Assembly (NCBI GenBank): GCA_963971405.1
Contig: OZ020492.1
Location: 20,986,204 to 21,050,203 of the forward strand
Direction: 5' to 3'
Length of the DNA: 64,000 nt
From: Psococerastis gibbosa
Lineage: Eukaryota > Arthropoda > Insecta > Psocodea > Psocidae
Part shown: piece after piece, positions 20,773 through 32,200 of the stretch
Numbering within the stretch: the first letter of the stretch is position 1
Layout: every line of letters starts with the position of its first letter
Notes under the pieces: generated by a model
Told to the model about the DNA's origin: nothing
What the model saw: only the letters and a program-made list of their open reading frames with translations
Databases searched by the model: none
Made by a program: the position numbers and the translations under genes

Positions 20773-21215
20773 GTGAATGCGCATTTATTTCGCTCTATCA
20801 CAATTAGTACTCGCTTTAACTTGTGCAACAAACTTCAGCCACTCTTCCTTAATACGGCCCAGACTATATCATCTGTTATAGTGTCTTATGAGCTGCCGTA
20901 ATGCTATCCAAAATAATTTCCAGTCAGTTTTTCGAGAATACCACTGATAAGTAGGCTATTTAAAAATTCCTAAATCAACTTCCATTGTACGGTCCTGATC
21001 GAAACAATTCTCCGGTGCCAGCGTTGGGGAGCCTCAAATAAAGCTGTGAAATGTTTTTAATTAGTTTTGGACAAATGCCTTGGTTAATTTTTTTAATTTT
21101 CATTGGGACTGGGAGGGGCAGTTAGGCCACGAAGCCTGAGTGAAGTGGTATAGTAGATAGCCAATGAAAGGGTTTGGGCTTCGTGGCGCGACATTCAATG
21201 TCCACTGAATCAATT

Positions 21216-21910
21216 TTTGCTTTCCAATTTATACGCAGTATAAGGAAAGCTTTGTGATTTCAACGGATTTACACGTTTTGAGGTCCCAGGAACCCTAAAA
21301 AGTGGTTTTTACGAAATGTCTGTCTGTCTGTGCATCAATTTCCGGGCAAACTACTCGGTCGATTTTGATGAAATTCGGGATGTTGGTTCAAAAAAAAATA
21401 TATCTCGGGACCATTTTTTTTTTTGGCTAACTCAATTTGGGGGGGGGGGGGTTCATTCCCAAAAACCTCCAAAAAAACGTCGAAACAAATTATTTCTCCA
21501 AAACGGCTCCAACGATTTCTTTTAAATTCTCAAATATTGTAGTCGTTATTAATATTGACAAAATGCGGGGGGTCGCTTGCCCCTTGATAGTTTGCTTCTG
21601 GGGGTAAAAAAATAAAAATAACACAATTTAAATGAAAAATGACTAAAAATTAATTGAAAAAATGATAGAAAATTCGCGCTTAAATGCATTGCGTGCCCTG
21701 CCATTATTACAGTGTGGTAATTAATGGGCTGGTCTGACCTATCTAGAATTTATCTCACTTCCAGTGACGTCAGGTGGACACCCCCCCCCCCCCCCCCATG
21801 ATATCGGAAATTTAACCACTGGAAAATTATTTACCATGAAATTACTCATATTCCCTATCTACTAACGTTGATAAATTGGAAACCAAGTTCGAGAAAACTC
21901 GGACCGGTTC
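21216..21910 (+). repeat. Family R element with both ends
   Basis: Starts GCTTTCCAATTTATACGCAG and ends GATAAATTGGAAACCAAG followed by CGAGAAAACTCGGACCGGTT, so imperfect terminal inverted repeats (GCTTTCCAATTTAT) and a terminal palindrome are visible. It has a small internal deletion relative to 19952-20772. Confidence 0.85.
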
Positions 21911-22484
21911 TTTCCACATGGGGTGGCCAAAACTTGCGGACTATCAAACCAGACACAACACACTTCAAACATTCAAATATTTATAACGCAATTTCACTGA
22001 ACTAGTCCACCAATCGAACTGAAGAATGCAACTCCATTTCAGTACTTAAAGCACATATTTAGTTTTTACCTATCGCACAATCACAGAAACAATGCAGAAA
22101 TAATAAAGGTCCAATTGAATGTCAATTAAGTACGCACACGTTTATTATTTGACTAAGCGTATCTTCATTGTTTATTCACCCTAGTCAATGTATGTTTCAT
22201 TGCTCATGTCCTTTTCGCATGACCGATAACGTGTAATTATTATTTGTGGTTTTAGTTTAGTTCAGTGTTATAGTATTTAATTTTAGTTTGAGGGGCTCAT
22301 CATGGGATAAAACTAACAGTGCCCCTGTGAGCCACCACTATTTTTTTTTTTTTAACTGTATACTGTATACACATAATAAAGAGATGATTTACTCGCTTTT
22401 TAATAATTATAAAATAATGAATTTCAACCAAAAAAGTTTAATTTTTACCCAGAAACATTGCTTATAGACATATCTCCATTATCG

Positions 22485-23090
22485 ATTTCAATATTCCAAC
22501 GGATTTACACGTTTTGAGGTGTTTTTTTACGCAATGTCTGCCTGTCGGTAACTCGATTTGGGCCAAACTAATCGATAGAATTTGATGAAATTTAGGCATG
22601 TAGCTTCACAAAGTCCTATAGTTTTTTCTCAAAAATGGCTGCGACTATTTCATTTCAATTCATAATGTAGTACTTAATAATGTTCACAAAGCCCACTAGG
22701 TCGTATCACCCTTGAAAGTGTTGTTCAGGGTGCCAAAAAATGAAAGACTCAATTTTTATGAGATATGAATAAAACAATAATTTTTCTGAGGAGCCATTCT
22801 ATCGATGCTTTTCAACTTCAGGAATGTTTTAGACGGTAAATAGATTAACCAAACAGAACAGGGTTCATACCAAAGCAGTCTTTTGGTTTTGAAGGAAAAA
22901 TTACTTTTGAAGTTATTTTGGATAATCCATACCATTATTAGTGTATGGTATTATATTATTAGCTCAGTGCTTAGTAAAACTCGATAGGCGGTAGACTTTT
23001 AACCATGGAACTATTACAGTACCAACCTATACTAATTGATAAATAGGAAAACATGTATGGGTTCACTCGTACCAGTTTTTATTATTTAGA
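22485..23090 (+). repeat. Family R, diverged copy
   Basis: Runs from TTCCAACGGATTTACACG to GATAAATAGGAAAACATG and GGGTTCACTCGTACC. The central motifs are still in order but divergence is clearly greater than in the two copies above. Confidence 0.75.
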
Positions 23091-23339
23091 GAGCTCAGGC
23101 TGGCATATGTCTTGGGACCATTTGAACAGTATAACTCTTGGGATCACAACAGCGTCCCAATAAATCATACTAGGGTCATCGCCAATTAAGTAAATGTTGA
23201 AGAACAACAGCTTAACCTTGTAAGCAAAACAGTCATGCCTGACAACGGCAAGTCAATCACATTGGTCTGGTCGGTATAGGGACATTCCATACGCAAAATG
23301 TCTGTCAAGTCAATGAAAAGAATAATTAAGTTTGATGCC

Positions 23340-23690
23340 TTTTACACATGGTGCAATAGAAGAATACTAACAAATATCATGGAGGGACAACAAAAGAGGT
23401 GTTCGGAGGCATGAACGAAGGAAGGCCTCTAATTAGCATCATAGCCATGAGAAGAACCAAGTGCTTGAACACACATGATGGCCTCCTTAACTGTTAAGGC
23501 TTAACACCACATTAGAAGACACCACTGAGGGCACCAATGACAGGGGGCAACCAAAGGCGTAAGCAGAAGACCTCAAGCAAGTTATGCGATACTGAATCTA
23601 CTTGGAGCTCTAGAGAATTTCCCAGGACAGAGAAGAATGGGCGAGAAGACGGAAAATTTCCTGCAAACCAATCGATAGATGACAACTAAA
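23340..23690 (+). mobile_element. Decayed LINE 3' end (RTE-like)
   Basis: Interrupted frames read WCNRRILTNIMEG, EEVFGGMNEGRPLISII, MRRTKCLNTHDG, and RRPQASYAILNLL with REFPRTEKNGRED, the order of the C-terminal tail seen in RTE-type LINEs (LKRVNEKR.LL..I..RK..W.GH, then R.RW). Many stops; very old. Confidence 0.5.
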
Positions 23691-23706
23691 GAAAAATGAA
23701 CAAAAT

Positions 23707-23765
23707 TCTTCTTTCCTGCTTATACGTCAGTAGAAGGAAAGCTTTGTGATGGTGGAAATTATCGA
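23707..23765 (+). repeat. Family R, 5' end scrap
   Basis: TTCCTGCTTATACGTCAG and GGAAAGCTTTGTGATGGT mark the family R start; homology fades after about 60 bases. Confidence 0.55.
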
Positions 23766-24429
23766 ATTGGTGATTCAGGTAGACTAACAGGCATTTCGTT
23801 AATTAACATATAAATTGGAGAGCTATAAGAAAGGTGGCTAGCTAGCCATTTCTAACGTTTAAAAAATTCATATCTAGCGACATATGGATGGTAGCCTAAA
23901 TGAATAAGTTTTGTGCCTAAGGCTTAAAATTGTTTTGGTATTTTCCTCTTCACGGGAACAAAACACTAAAATTAAATGCTTTAAGAAATTTTACCTTGGT
24001 TTGTAGATGGGTGGGCAGCTGACAATTCAAAACGCAATCAATCGGTGAAAAGCTGAATGGCGAGTGCAGAATCAGGACTTAGAGGACGTTGAAGGTCAAG
24101 CAGACAACATTACCTGGGCCTTTGATTTCAAAGGTGACTTTATGGGGTCTTCAAAGTGCCAAAGACCAACACGCAAGTAGAAGCGATATTTAGCACATTG
24201 AAATCTCTATTCCTAATTTCCTATTGCGTCATCAATGCCACAATGAGATCAAGGCGATTTTAAGACTTATAACTTTTGAATTAACTTTTGTATTATATTA
24301 GAAGTTCTTTGTTTGAATCACAATCACTATAATAGGCCTACAATAAATAGTACTTTCAACGGTGGGCATGCATTTTTTTAAAATGTCTAACGGCAATTCG
24401 TGAGACATTTGATATGGGGGTGTTTCAAG

Positions 24430-25140
24430 GCTAATTACGAATGCTGACTACGAATCTATCGGATACCACTACCAGGCCGCATTTTTACATCTAAGCCCTA
24501 AAACAATACGATGCTGGAAAGTTATGCGCAACATGCGCGTTGTTGATTCTGCCGCGGGATGAGAATCATACATGGAAATTTGCTTGCTATTTGCTGCTAG
24601 GCCTACTTGCTGGCTTCGATGTGGAAATGACCAATCTAGATGGTTTGAAGCAAATATATGAGGTGGGTCCCGAAAGTTGGCCTGAATGAAAGCCGTGAAC
24701 GCCCGAAGAGCCGTCAGAATGTTATTGAGTGATTGATTGCCATGGTCCGCAGGATTTCTGAGGGTAGACTGAGTGATGAGGAATAGAATGAGTACAGGAG
24801 TCCAGCCGGGTGACGTCGGTGCCATTATGAACGAGCTGCTTCGGGGTGGTTTACACCGACCTGTAGGTTGGGGGTTTTCACCGCCCTTGGGGTTTTCACC
24901 GCCCTTGCTTGCTGATGTTGCGTGGGAGTTTCCACCACCTTAAGGGTTTGCACCGCCTCCTCACGCCGATCCTGGCTGCTGGATCCTTGTACTGTAGAAG
25001 ACTGCGTCGTCCTTGTCGGGGTCACCAATGTAGGAATGCGAGTAATGCGACTGGGAGGTGCTCCTACTGTAGTTGTAATTGAATGAGAAGACTTCAAAGT
25101 GATTAAATGAAAACTTTATATTTTGAACTGAAGATTGAAG
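24430..25140 (-). mobile_element. LTR-retrotransposon fossil: LTR end, primer site and leader
   Basis: On the minus strand an LTR-like end ...CCTACA (25034-25029) is followed by TTGGTGACCCCGAC (25028-25015), a primer-binding-site pattern common after arthropod Gypsy 5' LTRs. The sequence then reads into a Pro/Gln/Thr-rich leader (TPTQHQQARAVKTPRAVKTP) and an open stretch starting MAPTSPGW. No protease, RT or integrase follows in the window, so it is a fragment. Confidence 0.5.
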
Positions 25141-27977
25141 GAGACATTATGGTTTTAGACATTATGATTAGCATTTAGCAGTCAAGCCCAGAGAGCAATC
25201 TCTTGAGAATGACAATGCTTTATGACAAAATAGAATTACTGGTTTTCTCCGTAGGAAGGGTTATTTGGTGAATATTTATTAGATAGCCTACTTATTCTTC
25301 AGCCTTAGTAGCTGAGAGTGATAAAACTGCCCTTGGTTGTTGCCAAGGGGCAGAAAGAAAATATCTGAATGTTATTATATGCGGGAATGATCACAGTGCA
25401 TCGGATGCACTGGGAAGCTCCCTGGTGTCAGCGTTGTAGTTGGTTCTTTATCTAAGGTTGTAGTGTATGTCGGGTAAACGCGATGATAGGCCATACGCCA
25501 TATTGTAATAAGAACGTAGAAAACATGAATGCCAACTAACAAGTACACCTTCACTTTTAAACTTTATGCATCAAACGCCTCAAGCGTATGAGTATGTAGG
25601 CGAGAACCCTACGGAGCATAAAACTCGACTGCTGAAGCTACCCATTAAAAGTCGTCATGGAGCGGCGCAGCGCTATTTTTCTGTGGGCCAATAATATTGT
25701 TCGACCTTACCTCGGTGTTCCATTAAATTAAATAATACCTTCATCACTGCATCATCGTAACCGGGTGGGCGCCGGGCGGCAGCTGGGCGCTACACACCTC
25801 GCGTCTTCCATCGTCCCACAGATCGGTGTTTGTCCGAAAATAAACATTCTTGTTTCATCGTGCAACAGGGCTGGTTTTTTTTTTTTTTTTTTTTTTTAAA
25901 CGAAGCTAGGGGGTTCTAACCCTCCATGCGATAACTCACGAACCAATAAAGATAAGGCAAAACTGCACTGACACATGTGTTAAAGGTTAGTTCGAAGGTT
26001 AGTTAGGAAATTAAATTTTGGCACATTAGTCAACTTTATACTAGATTTCAAGAGAAACGTATTTAGTTGAGTTGATGCCATTTTTTTGTTTAGAAGCAGC
26101 TCGAAGCATTATGTACGATAGGGCAAAAATCATATTGTCAAACAAATTCTCTAGGGTCAAAAAAACATTGCTTTGATCTTGCATGTCGCGACTAGCGCTG
26201 ACCCTGATCTTAGGCCCTGGTTTAAGGCACTTCCGAAAGCAAAGTCTGATACGATTAAGATATTTATTTCTCGAGTAGGTACTAAATACGTATGAGGCGA
26301 ATGGACGAAATTGCCGGGTATGGTCCGGGACCCATTCAGGTATACGAAGTATCCGCAGCTCACGTGCATATAGTTTAAAGTTTGTCCATAACACAATAAC
26401 GAAAATGCAACCAACGACTTATACGCATTTCTCGGCAACTATCTCAATATAATGGTTAAAAACAGTTTCGTATATTGTTCAAATTCTTCTATAGTGGACA
26501 TCCATTCAACGTTCCGTTCTACCATCGCTGGCAGGTTGCGCATGGAAGGATAAGATGAAGAGGAAGGAGCTACGCCGTAGCTAGGATTTTTTTTTTCTGG
26601 GGGGAGGGCTGTGGCGTTGTGATCATAGTGTAAATTTGAAAACTCAATTGCATCTAACGTATTCTTAGAAGTTATGATGCTAATCGTAAGTTATACGAGA
26701 GCATACACACCAAAAATCAATTATAGTTCAAGTATTCAGAGGCGAATTTAGCTTTGGTGCGGACATAGGCAGATACTCGTACAATTTTGTTGGCAAGCCG
26801 ACTAGATAATAATGCACGGTTCTCATTTCTTGGGGCTACAAGCCCGGCTATGCTACAGTTCTATATTGGAGAGATGAGACATTCTCTCCCGCCGAAATTA
26901 TTATTTTTAAATTTCTGGTGCCTGTCTGGTCTTCTTGGTGTTAGGCTACCTGCGTCCTAATATTCAAAAAATATAATATATAATGTATTTTGTAGTGCTA
27001 GAATCTATCTTTTTTACCTCTAAGGCCACGCTTAGGATTGAGAAGAAAGCCAGACTCAGGGCTGAGTCCCTCTGCAGGAACCTACCTTAGGATGAGTGGA
27101 AAATGGAATGATCCATAGCTTAAATGCATAGATTAGGGGAATGGATCGTACAAAAATCTGAAAAACTTTCTGAAAGATACCAAATCCATTTAATATACCT
27201 AATTGATAGTAGAAAAGTATAAAAATACAATAGTATTAAGTCACCAATCGGTTTAGTACTAATTCAAATAACACCTTCTTAAGACAAATTAACAGCATTA
27301 CCACAAAGCGCATGGAATGAATGTTGAATCAAATTTCCATTATTTCAAATATTACTTAGAGACCATTAATATTATTAACACTGATCTGGGGGGGGGGGGG
27401 TGTACCAGTATAACCTAAATAGTAAGCGTACACCATGTGTCTTGTTTCTTCCACAAGCTGGAGGATATCACTTTTAAGAACTAAAAATAACTGAAAACTA
27501 CCAAATTGTGGATATGCGGTATCAAACATTAGCTGATGTACAAATTTACATGCACCATATGCCACAGGGGGTTAAAATAAATATAAATAAACTCGAGGAT
27601 AAAAGGCTGCTCGACAATAGGTTAGGGGTTTGTAGCAGGTGTATGTAAATGGAATAAGCAACAAGGTTAAAAAATGTGTAAATTTTTTTTAAATGTAAAT
27701 AAAAAGTGAATATTTCCAAGAAGGTAGAAACCACCATCAATGTATAGAAAGTAAAATATTTTGGTTACTAGCGTGAGAAGAGCACTGGCTGAAACTTTTT
27801 TGGTTTGCCAATGAGTATGCTTGAAAACTTAGTACAATATTACATAATAATTAAAGAACGAAAACATGTACATTTCTTCACTTTATAAAGACTATCACGT
27901 ATTTTCTGACCTACACCTCAATGAGTTGTCTACTGAGTAGGCCCTCGAATTATATTCAATTTCGGTATAAGTTCTTT
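25141..27977. other. Intergenic, mostly unidentified
   Basis: No host gene recognised. It holds a G/T-rich hAT-style motif GCCGTAGCTAGGATTTTT near 26573-26592 with a possible partner GGCTATGCTAC near 26856, a T run (about 25874-25897), a poly-G run (27389-27401) and the inverted 12180-type repeat at 25910-26020. Overlapping minus-strand frames at 26041-26438 have no recognisable motif. Confidence 0.4.
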
Positions 27978-28060
27978 ATTGCTTTCCAATTAATACGTAG
28001 TATAGGGAAAGCTTTGTGATGGTCAAAATTGATTTTGGAAAAATTGGGTACTAGTTGAAT
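27978..28060 (+). repeat. Family R, 5' end scrap
   Basis: TTGCTTTCCAATTAATACG, then GGGAAAGCTTTGTGATGGTC, the family R terminus; truncated afterwards. Confidence 0.65.
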
Positions 28061-29029
28061 TTTAGTATATTGGTTTGTCAGTACGTTCTGAATGACCAGT
28101 GAAAAGTGAAAAACCGCCTATTCTGAGGAACATTTCCCCCCATTTAACGTTTTCCCAGCATAGGAATTAAGGGGTCACGATATACGATCGGATATGACTA
28201 CCTTTAACAAATTTAAGAAATTGTGGAAGCTGGTCAACAAGGAAGCTCATAATATAAGGCAAAGCGGAGCAGAGAAAAATTCCATAGAAGGCCAACATAC
28301 ATTTTTTAAATCAACAATTAAATTTATCTTCTAGCACGTGTCTTACATACTAGTCTTCAGAAGATACATTAGGTAATCATATTTGTGATGTGCTGAAGAA
28401 ATACATAAATACATTATAACAGTTCTGTTTTTGAGAGGCCGGAAGACATAATTTTCAACTCAATTAAAAAAAAACATCAGAAAGTCGTTGCCCGTGAATC
28501 TTTCTGGTGAATGTGCTTCAGCCAGTGACAAAATCATGATTAATTATTCGTGGCTCGATGATATCTTCGAACTTGTACAAGTGTGTACACAGCATATGTT
28601 ATTTTTGGCTAAAAGAAAGCTTTTTTTATATATTAAGTTATTAAAAGAAAGCTTACCAGCCAATTACAGACCAATTACAATCATGATACGAAAGTCTTCA
28701 AATAGGACGACAATTTCAAAGTTGCAACATCCAATCACAGCTAGTCATTTAACTTGCGTTTTAGACCAATGAAAAGTAAGGCGAAAATAATTAAATTATT
28801 TATGTCTTGTGTCGAGTATTAAAATACTGTGTTATCTGCATAAATCCGGGTGATTGAGCATATTAGTTGCTTAAATTAAGGAGCATTCAGTGGTCTTAAT
28901 TGGGAACATAAGCCCCTATTTAACCTGTCTTTTTCCCACTGATGTTATTTGTAGCAGACCTTTTAGGCTCCTTAATAGCAATGCAATACGTAAAAGAAAA
29001 GAATAAGTTCGGCAAACAAACTCAATCAA
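28061..29029. other. Downstream flank of the G-alpha gene
   Basis: It should contain the G-alpha 3' UTR (minus strand, below 29030). I found no canonical AATAAA on the minus strand close to the stop. No other gene recognised; the 94-residue open frame at 28488-28772 lacks motifs. Confidence 0.4.
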
Positions 29030-29220
29030 TCAAAACAAACCGGCTTCCTTTAAATTATTCTTAATTATGACATCTGTGACAGCATCAAAAACAAACTGAA
29101 TGTTGTTAGTGTCTGTAGCACAAGTGAAATGTGTGTAAATCTGTTTATGATCTTTCCTCCGATTCAAATTTTCAAACTGCATTTGTATATATGCAGCAGC
29201 TTCTTCATATGTATTGCTAC
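29030..29220 (-). CDS. G-alpha-i last coding exon
   Basis: 191 nt including TGA, acceptor TTTCAG|GTAGCA. It encodes [19 protein letters not shown], then [20 protein letters not shown] and the C-terminus [10 protein letters not shown]. The receptor-contacting tail is Gi-like, with Glu-Ala replacing the usual Asp-Cys. Confidence 0.95.
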
Positions 29221-32200
29221 CTGAAAATAATTAAAAATACAGGAATAAATATTAAATATTCTATTAGTGCTGCATCTGTTATATAGGGTGACGGCAAGCG
29301 CTACGGATTTTCAAGCCCACCGAGCAGTTTTAATTTCATGCATTCAGGTGCAGTGAAGTAACGGCGATTGGCTGTAAGTGTAAACGGCCCTTTACACTAT
29401 TGGTCCAGTTTAGTGAGGCATTGAGCACACCACGCCGTACCAACTATATTGATGGATGGAGCGACACGATCATTTCATCTAGACGATGTTTCACTCCAAT
29501 GACAAACAGCTGCCTACATAAGAAACACAGGGCAGGTTTGACGACTATTTTGGGAATAACTGAGCCTCAATTTTAATGTAAATTATTTTAAATCATTACT
29601 ATGCGACAAATCATACGATCAGGGTTGTCTTGATGAGAATTATGCGTACCGTATTAATTCAATCAGTTGGTTTGAAAAAAAAACGGGTTAGGTAGAAAGT
29701 TTTCGGGGAGTTTTGAACACTTGTGTTCTTATAGATGTTGGGGTGCTCCAACGTAAGACAATCTCTGTCGTTTGCACGATTATTTTGCTATGTTATTGGT
29801 TCAACTTTGGAATTTCGTGCTTGTCCTCGCAATGATATGCAAGTCGGGACCTCCTGATTATAGGGGATTCCCAACCAATTGGCTTCAAAAGGTAGGGGGC
29901 AGAAATAAACATATAATGTTTTAGAATTTTTTAGAACTTGCCTGTAAATGTAAAAAAAATCAATTGAATAAATCCTTGAAGAGGAGAGCTATAGAGGAGA
30001 AGGGAGGGGAAACTGAGGCAGGGGGTGGAAACACCCTACATGCCCTACAGCCCCCCCCCCCTCCATGACGTATTTATTTAATTGTATTTTTGTTTTAATT
30101 TAAGACTACACTAAAAAAAAGTTCCCCATCCAGAATAATGTACCACAACGTACAGTTAATTTTTATATAATCACCCCTTGCCTTCCCCTATCCCCCTCAT
30201 ATTGACTGTTAAACCTTTTTCTATGACGATTGGGTTGATTTGACTCACAAACGGGTGCACATTAAAATACAGTCATGTCATAGAACTTGGTAGAATTTTC
30301 AGGGGGTTGCGGCGGCCATATAGAAAAAAGAACGACTCTTTCGGGGGTTAGGTTGATTAGGATTCTCTTGCGGTTAATAAGCACCCCCAATATTGCCTAA
30401 ATCCGTCGAAAAACCCTTTGTTGCAATTTTTTCAACTTTGGTCCTCTTTTAAGCTAAATGCATTCTACTTAAGACATTATAAAGATACTATTTGAAAAAA
30501 AAGAGTTTTACACCCCCCTAATGAAATAAAAACCGATACAACTTAGCCATACCTGTATATTCAGGGAAGCAAATCTGAAGTTGACTTTTTGTTATTTTTT
30601 CCTCAAAGAGATCCTTCTTGTTCAGGAATAAAATAATTGACGTATCAATGAACCACTTGCTATTACAAATACTGTCAAACAATTTCATCGATTCAATCAT
30701 TCGATTCATTTCTTCATCTTCAGCCAGAACCAGATCAAATCCAGAAAGAGCAACGCAAAAGATAATTGCTGAGACTCCTTCGAAGCAGTGCATCCACTTC
30801 TTACGCTCTGATCGCTGACCACCAACGTCAAACATTCTGGAAAATGTAACAAGAATAGTTTTTTAATATAGTTAAATAAAATATGGACATACACAGCTTT
30901 TAAATTATGGGGACGCATGACCGTAGTGTCACTTAGTGCTAAAATTTATAAATAAAACTTGGGACTTGCAAATTAAAAAAGCTCAAGGGCGGCCATACCT
31001 AACGCTTCTCAGAGTTAGTAACTAGTATGTTGATAGTCTTTTCAAGACCAACCTTAGGAACTTATGAACTGTTTTCTTAGACTTTTATTTGTGAAGAGAT
31101 ATCTTCACTGAAAAATTATTATAAATGCTTATTCGAAAATCATAGCAGCAAATTAATGCTGTGAAATAATAATTTTTATATATTTCATTCAATTATTATT
31201 CAAGCGGAGTATAAATTTGCCCATGAAAGCATAGTTTTCTAATTAACAAAGTTATACGGCATTTAAAAACGTTATATATTTCATTAGATTGCGTAACATC
31301 GATTTTCTTACTTGAAATGGAGTCCTCTGAAGCAAAAATGAGTCTCAACAATGCCAGTTGTCTTGACACGAGTGCGAAGAACGTCTTGCTGGCTCGGTAC
31401 GTAATTGGGAAGTGATATTTTATCCAATGAGTTCAAGTAGTAAGCGGCTGAGTCGTTCAACTGGTATTCACGAGCTCTGGAGAAGCAATGCTGAACGCCG
31501 GCGTCTGCCCACAATTGTTTCATCACTAACACAAGCTCTGGAGTGAGTTCCCCTTCTTCAGCAGCACTTGCTAACGTGAAAAATTGACGAGCAGCGTCCT
31601 ACAAAGGAAAAAATGTAATACGGACGGCAAGGTTATGAAAATTGGCACGACATTTCCCGTGTGAAAAGGTTGTGACAAAATTCAACTTGACTTGCTACAA
31701 GCATATTTTTTTCTTGATCACAGAATACTGCTACCCTCTCTGGAGTCCACTCGAGTTTGGTTACACCCTTGCGAAGTAACTCATGTATAGACATAGCAAG
31801 TTCCCCCATTTTGAAAAAAAAATTCCGGAGGAAGTTGACGCATCCCATATATTGATGAACTCGCCTTTGCGTCCTTCGTAGGGGCTATCCGCTTCATAGC
31901 TTCAACTTTATTGGGACTAGGAGACAACTGATTCCTATTAACATTATGACCAGGAAATATAACTGTACTTTGAAATGCGATTTCATGAATTTAAGTTGCA
32001 GTTCATAGTCTGGAGCGTTTAGCATATCAAAATGCACAGGGACCATTTTTGCGCACTAGTTGTTAGCATGTCAGTAGCCTGACGATGTGCCGAAACCGGT
32101 CGCAATAAATATATTTTAGTAATACTTGACAGAGGTATTTTGTTAATTTTTTGTGTGGCATGGTTAACAGGAATTAGCTATTTCCTAGACCCGATAAAGT

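Noticed and set aside
24469-24825. ATG-led frame with a signal-peptide-like start (MAPTSPGWTPVLILFLIT)
   Set aside because: It follows an LTR-like end and primer-site motif on the same strand and is better explained as fossil element leader sequence; no conserved domain seen.
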